NCBI GenBank assembly: GCA_028752905.1
Contig: JAQNBH010000005.1
Span: forward strand, 6,064,502 to 6,128,501
DNA from: Cladorhizidae sp. MBARI D1340-BT2
Lineage: Eukaryota > Porifera > Demospongiae > Poecilosclerida > Cladorhizidae
Length of the DNA: 64,000 nt
Direction: 5' to 3'
Shown here piece by piece: positions 36,801 to 49,233 of this stretch (position 1 is the stretch's first letter; each line of letters begins with the position of its first letter). A program made the translations under genes and the position numbers. The notes beneath the pieces were generated by a model, which was given only the letters and a program-made list of their open reading frames with translations, did not search any database and was not told the DNA's origin.

Positions 36801-39800
36801 AAGAAAATTGAGAGAAAAAGAAGAGGGGGGGGGGGGGGGGGGCAGGGAGTGAGCGAGAAAAGCACAAACATGGAGATGACAATAATCTGCAGAAAGAAGC
36901 AAGTGCATTCCAACCTTGGCTATCTTAGCTCTGAGTCGTAAGTTTTCGTCTATGGAGAAGCCAAGAGCTTTGTTCAGGGAGCCAATCTACATCAAGCATA
37001 GTAATAATATTGTTCAGGGAAACAATCTATACAAAGCATAGCAATAATATTGTTCAGGGAAACAATCTACGCAAAGCATAGCAATAATATTGTTCAGGGA
37101 ATCAATCTACACAAAGCATAGTAATAATATTGTTCAGGGAATCAATCTATACAAAGCATAGCAATAATATTGTTCAGGGAATCAATCTACGCAAAGCATA
37201 GTAATAATATTGTTCAGGGAATCAATCTATACAAAGCATAGCAATAATATTGTTCAGGGAATCAATCTACGCAAAGCATAGCAATAATATTGTTCAGGGA
37301 ATCAATCTACACAAAGCATAGTAATAATATTGTTCAGGGAATCAATCTATACAAAGCATAGTAATAATATTGTTCAGGGAATCAATCTACGCAAAGCATA
37401 GTAATAAATTGTTCAGGGAGCCAATCTATACAAAGCACAGCAATAATATTGTTCAGGGAGCCAATCTACACAAAGCATAGCAATAATATTGTTCAGGGAG
37501 CCAATCTATACAAAGCACAGCAATAATATTGTTCAGGGAATCAATCTACACAAAGCATAGCAATAATATTGTGCAGGGAGCCAATCTACACAAAGCATAG
37601 CAATAATATTGTTCAGGGAAACAATCTATACAAAGCATAGCAATAATATTGTTCAGGGAATCAATCAATCTACACAAAGCATAGTAATAATATTGCTCAA
37701 GGAGCCAATCTACACAAAGCATAGCAATAATATTGTTCAGGGAATCAATCTACACAAAGCATAGTAATAATATTGTTCAGGGAATCAATCTACACAAGCA
37801 TAGCAATACTATTGTTCAGGGAAACAATCTACGCAAAGCATAGCAATAATATTGTTCAGGGAACCAATCTATAAAAAGCATAGCAATAATATTGTTCAGG
37901 GAGCCAATCTACACAAGCATATATAGTGTTCAGGGAGCCAATCTACACAAAGCATAGCAATAATATTGTTCAGGGAATCAATCTACGCAAAGCATAGTAA
38001 TAATATTGCTCAAGGAGCCAATCTACACAAAGCATAGCAATAATATTGTTCAGGGAATCAATCTACGCAAAGCATAGTAATAATATTGCTCAGGGAGCCA
38101 ATCTACGCAAAGCATAGCAATAATATTGTTCAGGGAATCAATCTACACAAAGCATAGCAATAATATTGTGCAGGGAGCCAATCTACACAAAGCATAGTAA
38201 TAATATTGTTCAGGGAATCAAAGCATAGTAATAATATTGTTCAGGGAAACAATCTATACAAAGCATAGCAATAATACTGTTCAGGGAATCAATCTACACA
38301 AAGCATAGCAATAATATTGTTCAGGGAATCAATCTACGCAAAGCATAGTAATAATATTGTTCAGGGAGCCAATCTACACAAAGCATAGCAATAATATTGT
38401 TCAGGGAATCAATCTACACAAAGCATAGCAATAATATTGTTCAGGGAGCCAATCTACACAAAGCATAGCAATAATATTGTTCAGGGAGCCAATCTATACA
38501 AAGCATAGCAATAATATTGTTCAGGGAATCAATCTACACAAAGCATAGCAATAATATTGTTCAGGGAAACAATCTACGCAAAGCATAGTAATAATATTGT
38601 TCAAGGAAACAATCTATACAAAGCATAGCAATAATATTGTGCAGGGAGCCAATCTACACAAAGCATAGTAATAATATTGTTCAGGGAATCAATCTATACA
38701 AAGCATAGCAATAATATTGTTCAGGGAATCAATCTACACAAAGCATAGCAATAATATTGTTCAGGGAGCCAATCTATACAAAGCATAGCAATAATATTGT
38801 TCAGGGAATCAATCTACACAAAGCATAGCAATAATATTGTTCAGGGAAACAATCTACGCAAAGCATAGTAATAATATTGTTCAAGGAAACAATCTATACA
38901 AAGCATAGCAATAATATTGTGCAGGGAGCCAATCTACACAAAGCATAGTAATAATATTGTTCAGGGAATCAATCTATACAAAGCATAGCAATAATATTGT
39001 TCAGGGAATCAATCTACACAAAGCATAGCAATAATATTGTTCAGGGAATCAATCAATCTACACAAAGCATAGTAATAATATTGCTCAAGGAGCCAATCTA
39101 CACAAAGCATAGCAATAATATTGTTCAGGGAATCAATCTACACAAAGCATAGTAATAATATTGTTCAGGGAATCAATCTACACAAGCATAGCAATACTAT
39201 TGTTCAGGGAAACAATCTACGCAAAGCATAGCAATAATATTGTTCAGGGAACCAATCTATAAAAAGCATAGCAATAATATTGTTCAGGGAGCCAATCTAC
39301 ACAAGCATATATAGTGTTCAGGGAGCCAATCTACACAAAGCATAGCAATAATATTGTTCAGGGAATCAATCTACGCAAAGCATAGTAATAATATTGCTCA
39401 AGGAGCCAATCTACACAAAGCATAGCAATAATATTGTTCAGGGAATCAATCTACGCAAAGCATAGTAATAATATTGCTCAGGGAGCCAATCTACGCAAAG
39501 CATAGCAATAATATTGTTCAGGGAATCAATCTACACAAAGCATAGCAATAATATTGTGCAGGGAGCCAATCTACACAAAGCATAGTAATAATATTGTTCA
39601 GGGAATCAAAGCATAGTAATAATATTGTTCAGGGAAACAATCTATACAAAGCATAGCAATAATACTGTTCAGGGAATCAATCTACACAAAGCATAGCAAT
39701 AATATTGTTCAGGGAATCAATCTACGCAAAGCATAGTAATAATATTGTTCAGGGAGCCAATCTACACAAAGCATAGCAATAATATTGTTCAGGGAATCAA

Positions 39801-42800
39801 TCTACACAAAGCATAGCAATAATATTGTTCAGGGAGCCAATCTACACAAAGCATAGCAATAATATTGTTCAGGGAGCCAATCTATACAAAGCATAGCAAT
39901 AATATTGTTCAGGGAATCAATCTACACAAAGCATAGCAATAATATTGTTCAGGGAAACAATCTACGCAAAGCATAGTAATAATATTGTTCAAGGAAACAA
40001 TCTATACAAAGCATAGCAATAATATTGTGCAGGGAGCCAATCTACACAAAGCATAGTAATAATATTGTTCAGGGAATCAATCTATACAAAGCATAGCAAT
40101 AATATTGTTCAGGGAATCAATCTACACAAAGCATAGCAATAATATTGTTCAGGGAGCCAATCTATACAAAGCATAGCAATAATATTGTTCAGGGAATCAA
40201 TCTACACAAAGCATAGCAATAATATTGTTCAGGGAAACAATCTACGCAAAGCATAGTAATAATATTGTTCAAGGAAACAATCTATACAAAGCATAGCAAT
40301 AATATTGTGCAGGGAGCCAATCTACACAAAGCATAGTAATAATATTGTTCAGGGAATCAATCTATACAAAGCATAGCAATAATATTGTTCAGGGAATCAA
40401 TCTACACAAAGCATAGCAATAATATTGTTCAGGGAGCCAATCTACACAAAGCATAGCAATAATATTGTTCAGGGAAACAATCTACGCAAAGCATAGTAAT
40501 AATATTGTTCAAGGAAACAATCTACGCAAAGCATAGGAATAATATTGTTCAGGGAATCAATCTACACAAAGCATAGCAATAATATTGTTCAGGGAGCCAA
40601 TCTACACAAAGCATAGCAATAATATTGTTCAGGGAGCCAATCTATACAAAGCATAGCAATAATATTGTTCAGGGAATCAATCTACACAAAGCATAGCAAT
40701 AATATTGTTCAGGGAAACAATCTACGCAAAGCATAGTAATAATATTGTTCAGGGAACCAATCTACACAAGCATATATAGTGTTCAGGGAGTGATCTATAC
40801 AAAGCATAGTAATGCTGGTCTCTTTGTAGTTACTATCAGGCATACCCTGGAGAGCAATAGCGGGTGTGACTCCACACTTGGTGCCGTGCCTTCATCATCA
40901 TCCCCGTCCCCACCAACTGCCTCACTAGCAGCAGCCACACCCTTTCGGCTGATGTAAGGACTAGTGGAGGGGCTTCCTCCGTAAGGGGAACCAGGTCCTC
41001 CAAGCGTACGGATCCTGGACACATGTTTCATGTCCGCCAGGGGTCCCTTTCTGGCCGTGCCATGGTCTAATTTCCTCTCAAGGTTTATTCGCTCATTTTC
41101 CAGGTTCTCAATGTCCCCTTGAAGGATTGCAATGGTCTGTGAAAATTGGCTGCAGGATAAAAAAGGAGGAGTGGACAACATAACTGACTGTACACCCCAG
41201 CAGAGAATGTGTAAAACTAACCAAGAATTTTTGCCAACTTAGTCATTTTGCAGCGCTTTAATTAAGCCATACACCATTTACTATCTCCAAAGAAATAGAA
41301 CACACTCTTAATTAGACCTCGCACCAGCAGGAATTACCGAATGAAGGGGGGTAGTTGGTATTTTTTATATATTTTTTAAAACTTGTGGTTATAACTTTAG
41401 AGCTCCATAGATTCTGCAAACTGGTATGGACTTGATATATAGCTCAAAAGATAGGTCTCTCTGTGTGCTCTCTTTTGATATTAAAATAGGTTTCATAGGT
41501 ATAACTATAGGCAAGTTACTAGACCCTAAAGTGGAGGGACAACAAAAACCTGAATCCCTGCAACTGCCACCAAAATAACTCCAGATTGCTATATAAGTGC
41601 AAAAAATTTGAATTGGTACGAGTGTCTAGAGGAAGCCCTAGAGCATGCAATGACCTTTTTCATTAGGCGTTAAAATTTTAGTACGTGGTCAAGCGTGCGG
41701 GTGGAAAATTGATTACGTTGAAAATCAACGTAATCAATTTTGCAGAATCTACGGAGCTCTAAAGTTGTAACCACAAGTAAAAAATACCAACGACCCCCCT
41801 GAAAGCTCCAGAGAAAATGCTGTCTGGAGTGGGTGGAGAAAGCTTGGCAATCTGTCGCCACTGAAGCGATAATAAAATCCTTCAAAAGTTGCAGCATTTC
41901 AAAGGCCCGGGCAAGTGGCAGAAAATTCTGCAGCAAACATCACCAGCGAGATGTCCAACTTCACAGAAAATGTGGGAGAGGCTAATAATGACGATCGCTT
42001 AACAAGTGACGAAGCTGACGGCGAAGAAGAAACTAGAATAGAGGGCGATGGCTGGCACACAAACACTGCTACTGTCAATAATGGCCATATTTTTTTAGAT
42101 CGGGTAATCTCGTGCAACTATTGTGCGTATGTTAGAAATAACAGAATGCACCCTCAAATAGTATGCGTAGCTCAACACGCATATTCGGTCTATTCGAGGA
42201 AATCCGGTCTACACAGGCAATGCATAGCCATGTCTACCTAGTTGTCTCTTCTTTTTCCATCTCTGTGATCCACAAAGGCACACTGTTCACTAACACACTC
42301 TTCGCCTCTCTCTCTCTCGTCTGTTTCCTCACTACAATCTTCCACTCCAGATGTGTAACTGGAGGTGCATGCATAAGCCACTCAATGAACAAAACTCTCA
42401 TAGCACAGAAGCAGCTTCTGGCGAACATGCAGCGTGGTAATGTTTCTCCTCCACCGTGATGTCAGATTTTCAATAACCACACAAGCCCCTAACTTCGCTC
42501 CAACAATTGTTTTGAATTTCACCCCCACATTCTAAATAAATGTTAGTAAGGTGAAGCTTCACAAAGGAGTTGTATTTGCGTACCCCACGAAGTGCATCAC
42601 GAGACAATTCTGGAGGGAAAAATAATAATAATCTGTGTCTCATGTACATCCAGCCAGCAGCTAGTGTCATGATAACTGGCAGGAGTCTTGATGTGAATGT
42701 CAGTCAAGGTAGCCATGCGTCAGCTTTACTCCGCACCTGATGTACAGCCAGCCAGCAGCTAGTGTCATGATAAGGCCTCGCAGGAGGCTTGATGTGAATG

Positions 42801-45800
42801 TCAGTCAAGATGGCCATGTGTCAGCTTTACTCTGTGCCTGATGTACAGCCAGCCAGCAACTAGTGTCACGATAAGGCCTGGCAAGAGTCTTGATGTGAAT
42901 GTCAGTCAAGGTAGCCATGTGTCAGCTTTACTCCGCGCCTGATGTACAGCCAGCCAGCAACTAGTGTCATGATAACTCGCAGGAGGCTTGATGTGAATGT
43001 CAGTCAAGATGGCCATGCGTCAGCTTTACTCCGCACCTGATGTACAGCCAGCCAGCAGCTAGTGTCATGATATGGCCTGGCAGGAGAGCTGACGTGAATG
43101 TCAGTCAAGGTGGCCATGCGTCAGCTTTACTCCGTGCCTGATGTACAGCCAGCCAGCAACTAGTGTCATGATATGGCCTGGCAGGAGGCTTGATGTGAAT
43201 GTCAGTCAAGGTAGCCATATGTCAGCTTTACTCCGTGCCTGATGTACAGCCAGCCAGCAACTAGTGTCATGATATGGCCTCGCAGGAGGCTTGATGTGAA
43301 TGTCAGTCAAGATGGCCATGCGTCAGCTTTACTCCGCACCTGATGTACAGCCAGCCAGCAGCTAGTGTCATGATAAGGCCTGACACGAGGGCTGACGTGA
43401 ATGTCAGTCAAGGTGGCCATATGTCAGCTTTACTCCGCACCTGATGTACAGCCAGCCAGCAGCTAGTGTCATGATATGGCCTGGCAGGAGAGCTGACGTG
43501 AATGTCAGTCAAGGTGGCCATACGTCAGCTTTACTCCGTGCCTGATGTACAGCCAGCCAGCAACTAGTGTCATGATATGGCCTGGCAGGAGGCTTGACGT
43601 GAATGTCAGTCAAGGTGGCCATATGTCAGCTTTACTCCGTGCCTGATGTACAGCCAGCCAGCAACTAGTGTCATGATATGGCCTGGCAGGAGGACTGACG
43701 TGAATGTCAGTCAAGGTGGCCATGTGTCAGCTTTACTCCGCACCTGATGTACAGCCAGCCAGCAACTAGTGTCATGATATGGCCTGGCAGGAGGGCTGAC
43801 GTGAATGTGAATTGCCACCTTGACAGTCAAGGGTGCCAATGTGTCTGCTTGACTTGCACAATTCTGACCTCACTATCAACTATATATTCATAATCCACTG
43901 GTAGCCATGTAAGAGCCACACTTGGCAAGGAACATTTGCCACCTACACACACACTCACTCGCTTTGCTTTTCCATGAGTTCTTGAAGCTTTTTCGTCTCC
44001 TCCTTCTCCATCCCAACCTTGCGTGCAATCTCAGTATCTGTGGAGTCCACTTTCTTCTCCAGAAGTCCTATTTTCACACTTGCCTCACTAAGCTCCTTCG
44101 CCTAACATCAGCAGGTTTGAAATACTCAACGCAGAATCATCAACACTTCATGCACATGCAAACAAAAACAGCAAGATGCCTCCTCACTCACCTTCAACTT
44201 GAGGCTCTTCTTGATCTGCAGGATATCTTGTTGCCTCTCCTCCAGCCTAAAGCCCAGCCCCTCGACGTCACTCAACTCCGACTTCACCGAGTGAGCCCTC
44301 AGTGCTACAGGAGACGTCAGCTAACAAAGAGTTAATATAGCCAGCCATAAAAACACACACACACACAACGACAACAACAACAACCACTCTATATTCTTGT
44401 GTGCCATTAACTAGACAACTATGCTGTTTACCAGCATTGCAATAGCAGGAATATAAATATATGCCATGTATGATGATACTAGACAGCTGACTCTCTATCA
44501 GCTTCAAAGATTGACATTTGGTTGAGCTATGTACGTACTGAATCCACTCATTGGTATAAGCGTATGTATTATATATATATGCCCAAAACTATAAAATTTA
44601 TATAATCTATCGTGGGTTCTAAGATACCCTATAGACGCAAAAAAAGAAGAGGCTACATTCTTCTATTACTGCCGAGCGAATATGAAGGCTGTAGATGCCC
44701 AAAACTATAAAATTTATATAATCGATCGTAGGGTTCTAAGATACCCTATGACGCAAAAAAAGAAGAAGCTACATTCTTCTATTACTGCCGAGCAAATATG
44801 AAGGCTGTAGATGTTCGGTAGACGTTCGGTAACCAGGGGGGAAATATTGAACCACTCGACCACTCAGAATCCGAGGAACTGTTTCGAAGCGTTCAAGATG
44901 TCTGGTCGACTAACCTTGGAGGATGTGCTTTCTTAGGTCCTGGACGACGACTTGGAACTCTCTGAAAGTGAAAGCTCCTCTAACCTTGGCCAGATCAGTG
45001 TTGATCCTGAAGTACTGCTATTGCTGGGCAGAGTTTTTGTGCTTGCCCTACCTTCCACCAAGCTTAGTCTTCTCACCCAAGCCGACAATTTGAATGGAGA
45101 TGAGACTACCAGCGATGAAGAAGGCACCAACAGTGAGTTTAGCAAGCAGAGCATGAACTGTAAAGGTTGTCTCAGCTTTCTTGTTCGTAGTTAGTCCACG
45201 GAAAAGTACTCTTGTAGCCAAGCAATATTTACTTTTAGGTTTGAAGCAAGTTGGGCAGTTGAACAGAGCTTCATCAGTTTCAGTGACACCTATAACTGCT
45301 AGCTCTCCTGTTGCTGTGGTGTCCCCAGCCTGAAGCTTCAGTGACACCTCCTTATAATTGCTACTCTCCTGTTGCTGTGGTGGCCCCAGCCTGAAGCTTC
45401 AGTGACACCTCCTATAATTGCTATAATTATACTCTCCTGTTGCTGGGTGCCCCCAGCCTGAAGCTTCAGTGACACCTCTACTCTCCAGTTGCTGTGGTGG
45501 CCCCAGCCTGAAGCTTCAGTGTGATACCTCCTAATTGCTACTCTCCTGTTGCTATGGTGCCCCCAGCGTGAAGCTTCAGTGATGCTTCCTATAATTGCTA
45601 GCTCTCCTGTTGCTGTGGTGCCCTCAGCCTGAAGCTTCAGTGACACCTCCTCTAATTGCTAGCTCTCCTGTTGCTGTGGTGGCCCCAGTCTGGCATTGGC
45701 TAGCTCACTGCTATAAACAGGAAGTGGCAAGTTCAAATGAGATTCACCTCATTCTGGTTTATGGTTCATTTCTATGGCAACAAATACTAACCATAATGTT

Positions 45801-48800
45801 CGTCAATACAAATGCAATCATCACATAATGCTATGTTTGCTAGTAACTTTTCCACTATTGCCGAGATAGCAAGGCATATTTTCACATTGGTTAAAAAAAT
45901 TAAAATCCACTGGTGAGAGACTTGAAGCACCTCACCTCGTGTGTCATTTCACAATTCCCATGAGGAAGGCCAAAGCATGCATTGCTGTCATCTTGTTTTA
46001 AACTGATAGGTTAACAGTTGTGTATCATGTTGTCAAGGGGGGCAGGGGGATTACGTCGAATTCCAACCTATTTCTTCTAATTTTCACTCATTTTTCATTT
46101 CTTTTGAACCTCTTCTTTCAATTATGCTAACTGACAAACAGATAACTCTATATAACGGGGGTCAAACCCAGTCGACACCCAATTACTTTACCTTTAACCT
46201 CTAACCCAAAATAAGTAGAGTCAAACCTCCAGGGTCGAACCCCCACTTAATTATAATCTGAAACTCGACTTAACTCTCTAAAGAAACCCCTGGTGCTACT
46301 ACAATGGGCATAATGGGCATAAAAGAGTGATTGGCAACCACAGATCCCAGAACATTGCCCATAAAACACCACCTCCCTCTTTATTAGATCTTCCAGGCAC
46401 GGCGTCTACTTTTAGAGATAAAGATGAAGGCTAGAGCATCTAGTCAAAACATCGAGCAAGTACAATTCAAGTTTTTTAATTTTATTATTGAGATCATTGT
46501 AAGATAGTCACATGTCGATCACTGACTCTGTACATCCTGCACACAAAAGTCTATTTTCCAATCCTGATTCTTGATCAGTTAGTAGTTACACTATTACAGC
46601 AACTGTGATTTCCTGTTAGTACGTGGCATAACAGAACATAGTAATACTCAACTTTGTTTTAGGAATTCAAGTTAGGCTAGCAAGCTGAAGTTGGACCCAT
46701 TTTTCCTGTTTGGGTCAGGAAAGTCTCCCCATTTTCAACCTGAAGCTCCGAAGTACTTACTTTTACCAAAATTATGCTAGCACAATATGCCAAGGCCTAG
46801 TTGTAGCTGACTGTCATCACACTGTAATTACATGTTCTGTGGCATAATTGGTATGCCTAGAACGTACCTTCAGCTTGGGATTGGGCGAGTCATACCTCCC
46901 CTCGCTCAGCTCAGAGAGGAAGTGCTCCAAGGAAGCTAAACTAATTGACAGGGCTTTCTTCAACATCTCCTTTGGTACCTGCTGGTGCTCAGAGGAGCTG
47001 ACCTCTGATCGCACCTCTTGCAGAGTCCCGCTGGCGATGACATCACGAGCGAACTCCTCAAATTCACCGCTCGTTAACCGCTCACCCTCTGTGCGATAGT
47101 AATGCATTAAATTCAAGATAGGGTATGGAGAAAGGTCAGGAAGAGACGAGGATAAGGAGAGAAAGAGGAGGGAAGGGAGAGGGGTCGGAGAGGTTCAGAG
47201 AGGGAACAGAAAGGAGAGGTAAGGGGAGGTAAGGGAGAGTGCAAAGAGAGGAGAGGAGGGGAACGGAGAGGAAAGGGAGAGGGGACAAAGTAGAGGGGAG
47301 GTAGGGAAGAGAGATGGGACAGAGAGGAGAGGGTAGGGGAGGTAAGTTGAGAGAGGACAGAGAGAAGAGGTAAGGAAAGGTAAAGGAGTTGGAACAGATG
47401 GAGAGTAGGGTGCTGGGAGATAGGGGACAGCGAAGTCCAATAATACCCCAACCTTCTCGAGAGTACCCTGAGGATATCCCTGGCAAGGGTGGCTGACTTA
47501 CACAACATGGATCTTGGAATTGGCCTAGGGCTAGGGTTATTCTAAGACTAGGGCAAGAGGGTGTTCTAGGACTAGGGCAAGGGTATTCTAAGACTAGGGC
47601 AAGGGTATTCTAAGACTAGGGCAAGGGTATTCTAAGACTAGGGCTAGGGTTATTCTAGGACTAGGGCAAGGGCTGGCCTAAAACTAGGGCTAGGCAAGGG
47701 TATTCTAGGGCTAAGGGTATTCTAGGACTAGGGCAAGGATATTCTAGGACTAGGGCCCTACTGCATAACAAGAGTATTCTGGCTAAGGGTATTCTAGGGC
47801 TAGCGTATTCTAGGATCAGGGCTAGTCCCACTATCTCAGGATGTCCTAGTAAAGGTTGTGTTACAGCAGTGGGCGTCCCTCGAGGCGAGGTGAGAAAGAA
47901 GGATAGTGACAAGAAGGAGGGTGAAATTGTCGCGAGGGGGAGAGGAGGGGAAGGAAAGGAAGACAGGACAGAAAGAGCAAGGCACGATGGCTAAGACGGG
48001 GAACAAAGCAAAAAAACAACATTACTGTACCTGTGAGGGAGCTTGCTTTCTGGCTGGCCTTCGTGTGGAGAGCCTTGAAGGTTGTTGTGAGGATTAGCTG
48101 CCTATGCAGAACCTTTGCAAGGCCCTGGGCCACAGCATGATCATACAGCAGGATCCTACCTGACTGTGGCCCGGGGATCTTACGACGAATCTGTGCACAT
48201 ATTGAAGGAGAAGAGTGGTGGGAGATAGAGTGTGGAAGTGAGGGTGGTGAGAGGTGAGTTATGGGAGAGAGGGAATAATACAAGTCAGCCACCAGCCATG
48301 CGTGGGCGAGGAGAAAAAGTAACAGAGACAAGGATGCCGCAATGGTTAGCTGTCTGACCTTTCGGCTGCTCTGCCTGAGATCGCTGTTGAAGGTTTCTAT
48401 CTCCTTGAACTGCACCACAGTGTCACTGCCCTCCTGCAACAAAGGATGGTCACATGAGACAGTTCCATTTCCTACTAGCACATATATACTCCACCCCTTA
48501 CAGGGTTTCAATGAGAAGGAGGAGTGCCCAGGATATCTGCCCAGGATATCCCTCCAAGCTCCAATCCTCAAGAATTTTGAAAATCACAGCGCTAACGTAA
48601 TTGTATATTCAGCACCAGTAGATGGTTAAAAAAAACACTTGATAGTAAAATAAAAGTTGTTCTTTTTAGTAATAAACAGTAATAACATCACGTCATCTTC
48701 AAAATCACAATGCAACCAAGCTGTAGCTATAATACGCAAGAGCAAGCTAAGCACATGGTCCTCGATTTTGTTGACAGGGTTGCAGGGTATGTGTAGTGCC

Positions 48801-49106
48801 TGGCACTGGCACTGCCTCATTAAACACCCAGTACCTATCGAGGACAGGAACACTAGTTAACTCGACCTGAAGCATCCGCTATATGGTGCTTCTGCTTAGC
48901 CTGGTGGTCGATTTACTACCTAATCACATTGCCGGTTTTCACCACAAAATTACATCAGAATCAATCTCAGTGAAAGTACATATATTAAATATAATACTAA
49001 TAATACTAATAATATTAATATTATAATAATAATAATACAACCATGTGGGTTGGTCGGTTGTTAACCAGACACCCCATGGTTGATGGACTTTTGTAGACTG
49101 GACCAT

Positions 49107-49169
<63 letters not shown>

Positions 49170-49181
49170 TATAATAATTAT

Positions 49182-49233
<52 letters not shown>

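Noticed and set aside
35845..36913. Overlapping Ser/Leu/Pro and Arg/Glu/Gly-rich frames of about 300 codons
   Set aside because: These are translations of the 19-bp purine/pyrimidine array in several frames and strands. The real exons on either side are joined in phase without them.
47520..47840. Interstitial telomere repeats (ctagggttattctagg)
   Set aside because: The periodic unit is 22 bp and not a run of TTAGGG. The likeness is limited to single motifs.
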